Positions 1 through 10,830 of a stretch of 64,000 bases of DNA are shown here, piece after piece. The DNA comes from Azospirillum agricola (GTDB lineage: Bacteria; Pseudomonadota; Alphaproteobacteria; Azospirillales; Azospirillaceae): NCBI RefSeq assembly GCF_017876095.1, contig NZ_JAGINM010000002.1, positions 372,001-436,000 on the forward strand. Reading direction: 5' to 3'. Positions within the stretch are counted from its first letter, which is position 1. The number at the start of each line of letters is the position of its first letter. The position numbers and the translations under genes are program-made. Under the pieces are notes generated by a model. It did no database searches, had not been told where the DNA came from, and was given only the letters and a program-made list of their open reading frames with translations.

Positions 1-439
1 GGCCGGTGACGATGTGCTGGGACAGCGCCGCGTCCAGCAGGAAACGCCCGAGGAACCCACCCCCCGCCAGCAATCCGGCGGCGACGCCGGCGTAGGTTTC
101 CGGCGTCAGGTCGGGCGGCGGATTCTCCTTGGCGCGCTCGCGGGTCAGGCGGGCGATCTCGTTCACCAGCGGAGTGAGCGTCCCCTTGCGCTCCATCGTC
201 CGTTCGGCCTGGGTCAGGATGGCGACGAAGGTCGCGGTGTTGGACAGCGCGTTCTGGTGGCGGTTGTTGTGCAGCAGTTCCGTCGCGGTCAGGGCGTTCT
301 CGTCGAGAAAGCGGCGGCAGAAGCGGCCGACGCTGTCGCGCGCCACGGCGGTGTAAAAATCCGCCGGATCGCGGCAATCCGCGGTTTCGAGTGCCGCCTC
401 GCTCTCCACACCTTCGGTTGCGGCATTCTCCGACGCCAT
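1..439 (-). CDS. Hypothetical protein, 3' end outside the window
   Basis: An open frame starts at an ATG at 439 and runs off the left edge, giving about 146 visible residues. A GGGGAG ribosome-binding site lies 9 bases upstream. The protein begins MASENAATEG and looks soluble and mostly helical (RRFLDENALTATELL, LLAGGGFLGRFLLDAAL). I recognise no domain. It lies 51 bases downstream of the hybrid kinase on the same strand and may be co-transcribed with it. Codon third positions are strongly GC-biased as expected for a real gene here. Confidence 0.7.
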   Translation of the reverse strand, partial: MASENAATEGVESEAALETADCRDPADFYTAVARDSVGRFCRRFLDENALTATELLHNNRHQNALSNTATFVAILTQAERTMERKGTLTPLVNEIARLTRERAKENPPPDLTPETYAGVAAGLLAGGGFLGRFLLDAALSQHIVTG

Positions 440-490
440 GCGCGTCCACTCCCCGTGGCAATCGTTCTGGTTTGTTCTTGTTGGGCGCGG

Positions 491-3067
491 TCAGTCGGCC
501 AGCAGGTCACGCAGCGCTTGGAGCAGACGCTCGGGCGTCACCGGCTTCATGACGATGGTGCGTCCGGTCTGCGCCGTCAGCCCCGCCGCCGTCTCCTTCG
601 AGGCATAACCGGTCAGGAAGAGGATGCGCAAGTCAGGGTTACGCTCCTCCAGCGCGCGGCCGAGGTCCGGGCCGTTCATGCGCGGCATCGACACGTCGCT
701 GACCACCGCGTCGAACAGGCCGCCGGCCTCGTCGTAGCGCTCCAGCGCCTCGATGCCGTCGGCGGCCTCGGTCACCACGCAGCCGGCCTCCTCCAGCGCC
801 AGCCGCAGATAGGTGCGGACGGACTCCTCGTCGTCGACCAGCAGGATCGCCGCGCTCTCGCCCTCGGCCATGCGCAGGGATTCCAGACCGGGAACCGGCA
901 CCGGCGGAGCGGTGGCCGGCAGATAGAGGGAGAAGACGGTGCCCTGCCCCTCCTCGCTCTCCATCTCCACGACGCCGCCGGCCTGCTGCGCGGTGCCATA
1001 GACCATCCACAGGCCGAGCCCGGTGCCCTTGCCGGGCTCCTTGGTGGTGAAGAAGGGTTCCCACACCCGGTCGCGGATCGCCTCCGGCACGCCGCAGCCC
1101 TGGTCGGCGACGCGGATGACGATATAGCGCCCGACGGACAGGCCGCCGTGACGGGTGAAGAAGGCGGCGTCGGGCGTCTCCACCGTCAGCGCGATGGTCA
1201 GGGCGCCGCCGTCGGGCATGGCGTCGCGCGCGTTCAGCGCGAGGTTCAGCAGGGCCTGGTTCAGCGTGACCGGGTTGACCAGCGTGTGGGCGCCCTCGTC
1301 GCCGATCTCGATGGAGACGTCGATGCCGGCGCTGATCAGCGGCTTGAGGAACACCCTCAGGTCGCGCAGCAGTTGGGCGACGCCGACCACCTCGCGCTCC
1401 TCCGACACCCGGCGGTGCGAGAAGTCGAGAAGCTGGCCGGTCAGGGCGGCGGCGCGCTCCGACGCCTTGGCGATCTCCTGCACGCAGGTCAGCACGCGCG
1501 CCGCGTCGCCGGGATTGCGCTCGGCCAGACGGGCGAAGCCGCCGATGGCGGTCAGCATGTTGTTGAACTCGTGGGCGATGCCGCCGGCCATGCGGCCGAC
1601 CGCCTCCATCTTCTGGGCGCGCTGCAACTCCCCTTCGACCCGGCGGCGGTCGGTGACGTCGTTCAGCACCAGCAGGGCCGCCGGCTCGCGCCGGTAGACG
1701 GCCGGCGAGGCACCGACCTCCAGGAAGCGGCGCTCGCCGGACGGGCGGATGGCCTCGCATTCCAGATGCTGCCCCCTGCCCTCGGCGGCCACGGCGAGAC
1801 GGGCCTCCAGCGCGTGGCCGTCCTCCAGGAAGCTGGCGAGCGGCCTGCCCTCCAGCCCGCCGGCGCCGACACCGAGGATCTCGGCGGCGGCGCCGTTGGC
1901 GAAACGGATCGCCGCGCGGTCCCAGATGACGATGCCGTAGGGGGCGAGTTCGACGAGCTGGCGGTAGCGCCGCTCGCTCTCCTGGAGCGCCGAGACGGTG
2001 CGCTCCAACCGCGAGGTCTGGCCGGCCAGCTCCTCCTCGCGGGTCTTCAGCTCGGTGATGTCCATCAGGATCTTGACGACGCCGCCGGTGCCGGTCGCGT
2101 GCTCGCTGATGCGGTACCAGCGACCGTCGGACAGCAGGCCGTCCACCGGGGCGGAATGGTCGAGGTGGCGCTTCAGCCGCTGTTCCACCCAGTCGCCGAC
2201 GTCGCCGTCCTCGCAGCCGCCGCGCTCGGCCGCCGCGCGCAGGATCTCGGCGAAGGTGACGCCGGGGAGCAGCAGGTCGGCGATGTTGGGATAGGCCTGA
2301 CGGTAGCGCTCGTTGCAGATCAGCAGCCGGCCGTCGGCGCTGAACAGGACGAAGCCCTCGGAAACGCTGTCGACCGCGTCGTGGACCACCGTCTGCATGA
2401 AGCGGGCGTCGACCAGCGCCAGCGTCTCCGCGGTGACGTCGACGCCGCAGCCGCGATAGCCGATGAAGCTCCCGTCGGGTCCCAGCACCGGAACGGCGCT
2501 GACCCGCAGGAAGAAGCTGCGCCCGCTGGGGTCGTCGATGTTGATCTCCAGCTCGCGGAAGGCACGCCCGGCGGCGATGTCGGCCTCATACTCGGCCCAG
2601 GTGGCGGAATCCTCGACCAGCCGGGCAAGGTCGAGCAACGTTTCGCCGAACACCGCGCGGGGATCGCGGCCGAGGATCCTGGCCAACCTGTCGGAAACAT
2701 AGACATAGCGATGGTCCGGCCCGGTTTCCCAGAACCAGTCGGACGAGGATTCGGCGAAGTCGCGGGCGCGGCGGCGGGAAGCGTCCAGGGCGGCGGCGGC
2801 GGCCTGTCGATCCGCGGCCGATCGCCGCAGGGTGGCGGCGCTCGTCAGGGCGCGGCGGGCGCTCCATAGGGCGAACCCGGTCATGACGGACAGCGCGCCG
2901 ATGACCGGGGCATTCACCGTTCCACCCTGGACCAGCAGCGCCAGAACCGTTCCGGCGCCGGTCAGGGCGGCCAACGCCTCAGGCAGCGCGTCCCGGTGGC
3001 CCGATGTGGGGCGTGCCGGGCCGCCGACCGTACTGCGGATCGGTTCGGCGGCGTCTGCAACGTCCAC
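491..3067 (-). CDS. Hybrid sensor histidine kinase with PAS domains and C-terminal receiver
   Basis: The 858-residue protein starts at a GTG preceded by GGAGGT. Two hydrophobic segments lie near residues 34-48 and 52-70. Three PAS-like regions follow at about 100-220, 228-345 and 365-475. The HisKA phosphoacceptor is H499 in [11 protein letters not shown], a ProC-like/NtrB-like H-box. The ATPase domain has NALNARDAM, the G1 motif DQGCGVP and the GTGLGL box. A receiver with VDDEE and the phosphoacceptor Asp in VVSDVSMP ends the protein. The phosphate could flow from H499 to the C-terminal Asp or the receiver could inhibit the kinase. The missing separate output suggests signalling to an unlinked partner. 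Stimulus unknown. Confidence 0.93.
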   Translation of the reverse strand: MDVADAAEPIRSTVGGPARPTSGHRDALPEALAALTGAGTVLALLVQGGTVNAPVIGALSVMTGFALWSARRALTSAATLRRSAADRQAAAAALDASRRRARDFAESSSDWFWETGPDHRYVYVSDRLARILGRDPRAVFGETLLDLARLVEDSATWAEYEADIAAGRAFRELEINIDDPSGRSFFLRVSAVPVLGPDGSFIGYRGCGVDVTAETLALVDARFMQTVVHDAVDSVSEGFVLFSADGRLLICNERYRQAYPNIADLLLPGVTFAEILRAAAERGGCEDGDVGDWVEQRLKRHLDHSAPVDGLLSDGRWYRISEHATGTGGVVKILMDITELKTREEELAGQTSRLERTVSALQESERRYRQLVELAPYGIVIWDRAAIRFANGAAAEILGVGAGGLEGRPLASFLEDGHALEARLAVAAEGRGQHLECEAIRPSGERRFLEVGASPAVYRREPAALLVLNDVTDRRRVEGELQRAQKMEAVGRMAGGIAHEFNNMLTAIGGFARLAERNPGDAARVLTCVQEIAKASERAAALTGQLLDFSHRRVSEEREVVGVAQLLRDLRVFLKPLISAGIDVSIEIGDEGAHTLVNPVTLNQALLNLALNARDAMPDGGALTIALTVETPDAAFFTRHGGLSVGRYIVIRVADQGCGVPEAIRDRVWEPFFTTKEPGKGTGLGLWMVYGTAQQAGGVVEMESEEGQGTVFSLYLPATAPPVPVPGLESLRMAEGESAAILLVDDEESVRTYLRLALEEAGCVVTEAADGIEALERYDEAGGLFDAVVSDVSMPRMNGPDLGRALEERNPDLRILFLTGYASKETAAGLTAQTGRTIVMKPVTPERLLQALRDLLAD

Positions 3068-3257
3068 GGGACCTCCGTCAAGTCAAGAGGGCAATCGGCC
3101 GGCGACGATCCACCGGGCCCCCCTTGTCTTAGAAGGAAGCCGTTAACATCAAGTTTCGCAGAAAAAATTTCTGATTTTTATGAGACGAGCGGCCGGCATC
3201 GACTTGGCGTGTGCGAAACACGACTTGTTCGCGTCATGCCGGGCCGTTGCCGGCGTC

Positions 3258-3761
3258 TCACTCGCCGTCGATGTCGAAGCCGTCATCCTCTTCGGGTGCA
3301 CGGCCGAGCAGGAGATCGGCGGCATCGAGCGTCAGCGCCTCGACCTCCTCGTTGCGCTCCTCGTCGGGCAGGCGCAGCGCGTGCATGAGCTGGGTCGCCA
3401 GATGGATCAGCATGGCGCGGACACAGTCGTCCTCCGGATACTCCAGCGCCACCACATCCTGAAGGAAGGCGCCGAGCTGGTCCGGCGAATTCCAGGGGTG
3501 GGTGACGACGCTGTCCAGGCCGCTGGTGCCGAGAAAGACGCTGTTCAGCGCGGTGGCCTGCCGGTTGATGCCGTCGATCGCCTCGTCCTCGCCCAGCCGG
3601 CCGTGCAGCACCTCCTGGAAGGCGGCGAGGCTCTGGTCGATGAAGCCGCGCACCAGCAGGCGGACGATGGACTCGTCGGCCAGATCGTTGCGGCCCTGTT
3701 TCAGGGGGGGCAACGGCTCCAGAAGGGCTGCGATGATGGGCTTGGTGGGGATGGGGTCCAT
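3258..3761 (-). CDS. Hypothetical protein with acidic C-terminus
   Basis: The 167-residue frame starts at an ATG with an AGGAG box 9 bases upstream; a longer in-frame extension to 3863 lacks such a site and would run into the ndk terminator, so I reject it. The protein is helical, with acidic residues throughout and a highly acidic end (PEEDDGFDIDGE). I see no signal peptide, membrane segment or named domain. It lies between the hybrid kinase and ndk on the same strand but downstream of a terminator, so it should have its own promoter. Confidence 0.75.
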   Translation of the reverse strand: MDPIPTKPIIAALLEPLPPLKQGRNDLADESIVRLLVRGFIDQSLAAFQEVLHGRLGEDEAIDGINRQATALNSVFLGTSGLDSVVTHPWNSPDQLGAFLQDVVALEYPEDDCVRAMLIHLATQLMHALRLPDEERNEEVEALTLDAADLLLGRAPEEDDGFDIDGE

Positions 3762-3863
3762 CGCGCCAACTCCTGAGAAATCACCCGGACCAACGACCGG
3801 ATCCGCGTGGAATGATGGAATTTCCGAATACGCGAGATTGCGCCTTCTGTCCAGAAAACGCAA

Positions 3864-3890
3864 AAGGACCGCCCTTTCGGGGCGGTCCTT
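3864..3890 (-). terminator. Rho-independent terminator of ndk
   Basis: A perfect 11-bp inverted repeat (arms 3864-3874 and 3880-3890, 5-base loop) is followed on the minus strand by a T-rich stretch (TTTTGCGTTTT, 3863-3853). It begins 48 bases after the ndk stop codon. Confidence 0.9.
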
Positions 3891-3937
3891 CTCGAAAAGT
3901 CCGGGCCGGAACCCGAATGTCTCGGATCGGCCTGAAA

Positions 3938-4360
3938 TCAGCCGACGATCTCGGTGCCCGAGAAGAAGTAGGCGATCTCCTGGGCGGCCGTCTCCGGCGC
4001 GTCCGAACCGTGGACCGAGTTCGCCTCGATGGATTCGGCGAACTCCTTGCGGATGGTGCCCTCGGCGGCGTTGGCCGGGTTGGTGGCGCCCATGATCTCG
4101 CGGTTGCGGGCGATGGCGTTCTCGCCTTCCAGGACCTGCACGACCACCGGGCCGGAGATCATGAAGGAAACGAGGTCGTTGAAGAAGCCACGCTCGCGAT
4201 GCACGCCGTAGAACTGCTCGGCCTGGGCCTTCGACAGTTGCAGACGCTTCTGGGCCACGATGCGCAGGCCGCCGTCCTCGAACTTGGCGTTGATCTTGCC
4301 GGTCAGGTTGCGGCGGGTGGCGTCGGGCTTGATGATCGAGAGGGTGCGTTCAACGGCCAT
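3938..4360 (-). CDS. ndk: Nucleoside diphosphate kinase
   Basis: This enzyme transfers the gamma phosphate of ATP to other nucleoside diphosphates through a phosphohistidine. The 140-residue product has the family length, starts [14 protein letters not shown] and carries the active-site His117 in the motif NSVHGSDA. The ATG at 4360 is preceded by AGGAG; the frame stays open upstream to 4492 but the homologous N-terminus fixes this start. It is monocistronic, bounded downstream by its own terminator and upstream by a divergent ABC-F gene. Confidence 0.98.
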   Translation of the reverse strand: MAVERTLSIIKPDATRRNLTGKINAKFEDGGLRIVAQKRLQLSKAQAEQFYGVHRERGFFNDLVSFMISGPVVVQVLEGENAIARNREIMGATNPANAAEGTIRKEFAESIEANSVHGSDAPETAAQEIAYFFSGTEIVG

Positions 4361-4565
4361 GGCGGGAACTCCTGCGATGAAAGGCTTGGTGGTGAAAAGC
4401 TTGTAGGCGCCGACCGATGGTGCGGGGCGCCGATTGCGCGGCTTTATAGAGGCGCTTTCACGGCGCGGCAACCCCGTTCCGACGGCCGTCACCGCAATGT
4501 CAAGAAAGGGCCCGCGCCTTCGGCGTCTTCAAATCCGGGGGTGCCCGTGCTACATCCTCGCCGTC

Positions 4566-6457
<1,892 letters not shown>

Positions 6458-6461
<4 letters not shown>

Positions 6462-7132
6462 CCGGCCGCTCGCACGCGGACGGCGTCGTGCTGGCGGATT
6501 CGCCGGTCGATTCGTCGATCGATGACCATGCCGAGGAGCGCACCTCCGACGTCATCGCCAAGTTCCGAGCCAACCTCCCGGAAGGGCGGGTCTCGCTCGG
6601 CGACCTGATCCGGGCGCTGGGCGACCGTTCGCTGGGAACGATCCTGCTGGCGCTGGCGCTGCCGACCATCGCGCCGGTGCCGCTCGGCGTGTCCTGCCTG
6701 TTCGATCTGCCGATCATGCTCTACACGGCGCAACTCGCCTTCGGGCGGCGCGGCGCCCGCCTGCCCGACTGGCTGCTCAAGCGGTCGGTCGGCCGTTTGC
6801 TAGCCGGGCGGACGCTCGACGCGGCGATGCCCCGTCTGCTGTGGATCGAGCGGATGTTGAAGCCGCGCGCCCACCGGCTGGCCCACATCGACGGGGAGCG
6901 CTGGTTCGGGCTGCTGCTGTTCATCCTGACGCTGACCTGCATCGTGCCGCTGCCGCTGACCGGCTGGCTGCCCGGCTTCGCGTTGGTGCTGATCTCGCTG
7001 GGGCTGATCGAGCGCGACGGCCGCGCCATCGGCGTCGGGCTGGGGCTGAGCGTGGCGGCGCTGGTGTTTTTCTTCCTGGTCGCCAGCAGCCTGTCGTACG
7101 CCGGCCACCAACTTCTGGCGGCAACGCCGTAA
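6458..7132 (+). CDS. ExoD-like membrane protein (exopolysaccharide synthesis family)
   Basis: The 224-residue protein starts at a TTG that overlaps the TGA of the ABC-F gene, with a GGAGG box 7 bases upstream, so it is translationally coupled. A GTG at 6488 is an alternative. The ExoD-family core is seen in SLGTILLALALPTIAPVP and in several hydrophobic helices near the C-terminus (LLLFILTLTCIVPLPL, GFALVLISLGLIE, LVFFFLVAS). ExoD was described in Sinorhizobium as affecting exopolysaccharide and alkali tolerance; biochemical function is unknown. The N-terminal ~30 residues are polar and acidic. Confidence 0.85.
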
Positions 7133-7269
7133 GGGACTGGCGGTTCCGGTCTTCCGCGTCGGGCGGGAGCGGACGGCGCTGGGGCTGGCCGGCGATGGTG
7201 TCGGCTTCACCCCGCTGAACCTGCCGCCGGCCTCCGTGTGGAAGTATCGGCGCGGCTGAGCCGCGCCCC

Positions 7270-7707
7270 TCACGCCGCGACGGGCGGCTTCACGAAATGC
7301 TGGTGGCCGTGGTCGCACTGGCCGCGCGCGTGCTTGTCGTCGCAGCTCTCCGCCGAGGTCAGGCCGATCCAGGCGTGCAGCGTGTTGGGGTCGAAGCCGG
7401 CTTCCCGCCGCTCGCCCGACTGGATCAGCGGGCGGCGGATCAGATCGCGGTCGGCCAGCAAGGCGGCCAGCGCCCCGGCCTCGTCGAGGGCGGCCGGCTT
7501 GACGGCCCCGCTCTTGATCGCCGCGGCGCGGCGGTTGAACCACTGGTCCGGCTCCTTGTCGCCGAAGAAGGCGCGCAGTTCCGCCGCGGTGAGGGGGGCG
7601 GTCGCCAGATCGCGCTCGGTCAGGCTGTGCCCGGCGGCGAGCAACTGCTGCTTCTGCTTGGCGTTCGCCGGGCAGTCGGCGAGGCCGTAGAAAATCACGT
7701 CAGCCAT
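7270..7707 (-). CDS. Nitrogenase-associated ArsC/Spx-family protein (NifO-like)
   Basis: The 145-residue protein has the thioredoxin-like ArsC fold and resembles the nitrogenase-associated subfamily: it has CPANAKQKQ with the single N-terminal Cys12, then FFGDKEPDQWFN, KSGAVKP and RDLIRRPLIQ-GERREAGFD. These blocks match NifO-type proteins more closely than true arsenate reductases. The C-terminal tail is rich in His, Cys and Lys (CDDKHARGQCDHGHQHF), which could bind metal. The start MADVIFYG is fixed by homology. No nif gene lies in the window, so a role in nitrogen fixation is inferred from family only. Confidence 0.85.
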   Translation of the reverse strand: MADVIFYGLADCPANAKQKQQLLAAGHSLTERDLATAPLTAAELRAFFGDKEPDQWFNRRAAAIKSGAVKPAALDEAGALAALLADRDLIRRPLIQSGERREAGFDPNTLHAWIGLTSAESCDDKHARGQCDHGHQHFVKPPVAA

Positions 7708-7842
7708 GGAATGCGCTCCGCGTCGTGGTGGGTCATGGTCGTCAATCAGGACCATTTCCGTCCGATCCATCGTGAGCCTGCCATCAAAAAGGGCGTGGCA
7801 CAAGGCCACGTCCACATTTTTTGTAAGGTTATTTGGCGTGGC

Positions 7843-8871
7843 TTACTTGGCCAGCCGCTTCAGCGCGTCCTCGACATACTGGTTGGTGTAGGTCTTGGAC
7901 AGGTCGATGGTCGCCGAGGCCACCGCCGGGTCGAACGCCTTCAGCACCTTCAGCGCCGCCTCGGCGCCGTCCTGGGTGAAGCGGCCGTCCGGCGAGTAGG
8001 TCGGCTTGGAATGCTCGAAGGCCTGGGCGTAGAGCGTCTTGTTGCCGAGGAAATATTCCTCCGGCAGCACCTTCAGCACCTCCTCGGTGCTGGCCTTGTT
8101 CAGCCACAGCATCGTCTTGACGAAGATGTCGGCCAGCGCCTGGGTGGTCTTCGGGTTGGCCTGGATGAAGGCCGGGGTGGTGTAGAGCACCGCCGCCGGA
8201 TAGGGGCCGCCATAGACGTCCAGCGTGCCCTTCTCGGTGCGGGTGTCGGCCATGACGACGATGTCGCCGTCCGATTCCGACTGGCTGATGACGGGATCGA
8301 GGTTGACGATGGCGTCGATCTCGCCGCGCTTGACCGCCGCGACCGCGCTGGGACCGCCGCCGACGCCGATGATCGACACGTCCTCCGGCTTCATGCCCTC
8401 CTTGGCCAGCAGATAGTTGATCATGAAGTTGGTCGATGAGCCGGGGGCGGTGACGCCGACCTTCTTGCCCTTCAGGTCCTTGACCGACGTGATCGCGCCG
8501 TTCTTCTTGACATAAGCGAGCACGATGCCGGGGTAGCGGCCAAGCTGGGTGACGCCGACGATCGGCTGGCCCTTGGCCTGCATCTGCACCGTGTGGTCGT
8601 AGGCCCCGGTCACCACATCGGCCGAGCCGCCGATCAGCGCCTGGAGACTCTTGGCGCCGCCGCCGAAATCGCTGATCTCGACGCTGATCCCGGCCTCCTT
8701 GAAATAGCCGAGCCGCTCCGCCAGCGTCAGCGGCAGATAGTAGAGCAGCGGCTTGCCGCCGACGGCGATCTTGATGTCCTTCTTCTCCAGCGCCTGGGCG
8801 GCGGCCGATCCGGCGGCCCCCAGCGTCAGGGCGACGGCCGCCGCCGCGATCAGGGTCTTCAAACTCTTCAT
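7843..8871 (-). CDS. ABC transporter substrate-binding protein, NMT1/SsuA-like
   Basis: The 342-residue protein begins with a signal peptide (MKSLKTLIAAAAVALTLG, cleavage near AAAQA). It has the NMT1/SsuA fold landmarks: LGYFKEAGISVEI, the SADVVTGAYDH ligand loop and VGVTAPGSSTNF. It would capture a small substrate in the periplasm and hand it to the permease encoded upstream. Family members bind sulfonates, nitrate, taurine, thiamine precursors or riboflavin, and the substrate cannot be read here. An AGGA-type ribosome-binding site precedes the ATG. It is the last gene of the three-gene importer operon. Confidence 0.92.
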   Translation of the reverse strand: MKSLKTLIAAAAVALTLGAAGSAAAQALEKKDIKIAVGGKPLLYYLPLTLAERLGYFKEAGISVEISDFGGGAKSLQALIGGSADVVTGAYDHTVQMQAKGQPIVGVTQLGRYPGIVLAYVKKNGAITSVKDLKGKKVGVTAPGSSTNFMINYLLAKEGMKPEDVSIIGVGGGPSAVAAVKRGEIDAIVNLDPVISQSESDGDIVVMADTRTEKGTLDVYGGPYPAAVLYTTPAFIQANPKTTQALADIFVKTMLWLNKASTEEVLKVLPEEYFLGNKTLYAQAFEHSKPTYSPDGRFTQDGAEAALKVLKAFDPAVASATIDLSKTYTNQYVEDALKRLAK

Positions 8872-8911
8872 GGTGCTCTTCCTCCCGCTTCCTTCGTCAG
8901 GTCTGCCCGTC

Positions 8912-9715
8912 TCAGGTCTGCGTCGTCTGCGCCTCTTGCGGGCGCCAGTGCAGCAGGCGTTTCTCGATCATCGTCACCGCGGCGTCGATGGCGACGACGA
9001 AGATGGTCAGCACCAGCATGCCGGAGAAGACGCCGACCGTGTCGAACACCCCCTCCGCCTGGTGGATGCGGTAGCCGAGCCCGGCGGCCGAGCCGAGATA
9101 CTCGCCGACCACCGCCCCGACCATGGCGAAGCCGACGGCGGTGTGCAGCGACGAGAAGACCCAGGACAGCGCCGAGGGCAGATAGACATGGCGGAACAGG
9201 TGGCGCGAGTTCGCCCCCAGCATGCGGGCGTTGGCGAGCACCACCGGGCTGACCTCCTTCACGCCCTGGTAGACGTTGAAGAAGACGATGAAGAAGACCA
9301 GCGTGACGCCGAGCGCCACCTTCGACCAGATGCCGAGCCCCAGCCACAGCGCGAAGATCGGCGCCAGCACGACGCGGGGCAGCGCGTTCACCGCCTTGAT
9401 GTAGGGGTCGAAGACGACCGAGACCAACGGCGCGCGGGCGAACCAGAAGCCGAAGGCGATGCCGGCCACCGTGCCGATGACGAAGGCCAGCGCCGTCTCC
9501 AGCAGCGTGATGCCCAGATGGTACCAGATCACCCCGGACGCGAAGTCCTTGAAGGTGCGCTCCAGCACCGCCCCCGGCGTGCCGAAGAAGAAGGGGCTCA
9601 GCAGGTTCGTGCTGACGGTCAGGACATGCCACAGCCCGAAGAAGCCGATCAGGACGCAGATTTGCAGCAGCAGGATGACCGGGCGGCTGGGCAGGCGCTT
9701 TGCGTGGGATCTCAT
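8912..9715 (-). CDS. ABC transporter permease, SsuC/TauC-like
   Basis: The 267-residue membrane protein has about six hydrophobic segments and the BPD_transp_1 coupling region (ALPRVVLAPIFALWLGLG; EAA-type loop at NARMLGANSRHLFRHVYLP). It lies 7 bases downstream of the ATPase and 40 bases upstream of the binding protein on the same strand, so the three form one import system. Confidence 0.93.
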   Translation of the reverse strand: MRSHAKRLPSRPVILLLQICVLIGFFGLWHVLTVSTNLLSPFFFGTPGAVLERTFKDFASGVIWYHLGITLLETALAFVIGTVAGIAFGFWFARAPLVSVVFDPYIKAVNALPRVVLAPIFALWLGLGIWSKVALGVTLVFFIVFFNVYQGVKEVSPVVLANARMLGANSRHLFRHVYLPSALSWVFSSLHTAVGFAMVGAVVGEYLGSAAGLGYRIHQAEGVFDTVGVFSGMLVLTIFVVAIDAAVTMIEKRLLHWRPQEAQTTQT

Positions 9716-9722
9716 GGTGTCG

Positions 9723-10622
9723 TCACCGCAGCTTGGTCTGGGCGTAGCCCTTCAGCACCTCGTCGCGCAGCTGGCCCCAGATCTCCTGGTGCAGTTGCAG
9801 GAAGCGCGGGGTCATGCGGATCTCCGCCACGTCGCGCGGGCGGTCGAGGTCGATCCGGTACTCGCCGATCAGCCGCGCTCCCGGCCCGGCCGACAGCACC
9901 AGCACGCGGTCGGACATGGCGATGGCCTCCTCCAGGTCGTGGGTGATGAAGACCACCGACTTGCGGTCGCTCGCCCACAGGTCGAGAAGCTCGTTCTCCA
10001 TCATCTGCCGGGTCTGGATGTCGAGCGCCGAGAAGGGCTCGTCCATCAGCACGATCTTCGGATCGACGATCAGCGTCTGGGCCAGCGCCACCCGCTTGCG
10101 CATCCCGCCGGAAAGCTGGTGCGGGTGGCGGTCGCCGAATCCGTCCAGCCCGACACGGGCCAGCCACGGACGGGCGCGGTCGAGCGCCTCGCGCTTGGCG
10201 ACACCGCGGAACTCCAGCCCGGCGGCGACGTTCTCCAGCGCCGACTTCCAGGGCATCAGCGCCTCGGCCTGGAACATGTAGCCGGCCTTGGGATTGATCC
10301 CCGTCACCGGCGCGCCGAAGGACAGCGCGCGCCCGGCGCTGGGGCGCAGCAGCCCGGCGGCGACGTTCAGCAGCGTGGATTTGCCGCTGCCGGTCGGCCC
10401 GACGATGGAGACGAACTCGCCGTCCGCCACCGTGAAGCTGGCGTCGCGCACCGCCGTGTAGGCCTGGCCCCGGCCATCGGGGGATGGGAAGCTGCACGTC
10501 ACGCCCTCCAGCGAAAGGGCGGGCAGCGAGAGGGCGGGCGCCGTCATGGCGGCATCGGGCATCGCCTGGGGCATCGGCGTGTCGTCCCTGGTCGTTGCTT
10601 GAAAGCTTGTTCTTGTCGGCAT
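9723..10622 (-). CDS. ABC transporter ATP-binding protein, SsuB/TauB-like
   Basis: The ATPase (299 residues from the ATG at 10622) has Walker A GPTGSGKST, Q-loop FQAEALMPWK, signature LSGGMRKR, Walker B IVLMDEPFSALD and the H-loop THDLEEA. The MPW in the Q-loop region and the FSALD motif are typical of nitrate/sulfonate/taurine importers. The start is uncertain: in-frame ATGs at 10574, 10562 and 10547 are alternatives and none has a strong ribosome-binding site. First gene of the importer operon, divergent from the FtsH-like gene with about 210 bases between the two starts. Confidence 0.92.
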   Translation of the reverse strand: MPTRTSFQATTRDDTPMPQAMPDAAMTAPALSLPALSLEGVTCSFPSPDGRGQAYTAVRDASFTVADGEFVSIVGPTGSGKSTLLNVAAGLLRPSAGRALSFGAPVTGINPKAGYMFQAEALMPWKSALENVAAGLEFRGVAKREALDRARPWLARVGLDGFGDRHPHQLSGGMRKRVALAQTLIVDPKIVLMDEPFSALDIQTRQMMENELLDLWASDRKSVVFITHDLEEAIAMSDRVLVLSAGPGARLIGEYRIDLDRPRDVAEIRMTPRFLQLHQEIWGQLRDEVLKGYAQTKLR

Positions 10623-10830
10623 CGTGTTCGTCCGCCTGCGGCCCGCCATACTGGCCGAAGCTCCGCTGGGGAGCAATACGATCCGCTCTACGTACAATCC
10701 CCAAGGGCGGAAGGCTGGCCGGCGACAAAGAAGGGACTCCGACCGATATCGGTTGCGGGGCGGCGACCGGCTCCCTCATCAATGGCATAGGCCGAAAGCC
10801 AAACCCTTCCCTTCAGATCGCGGATCCGCC

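Noticed and set aside
14..2869. Long plus-strand frame opposite the hybrid kinase
   Set aside because: No domain, no ribosome-binding site; the kinase on the other strand is complete.
7134..7259. Coding-like stretch after the exoD-like gene reading FRVGRERTALGLAGDG and ending in KYRRG stop
   Set aside because: It looks like the tail of a protein, but has no start codon with signal and no homologous upstream part in any frame, so I cannot call a gene or a pseudogene.
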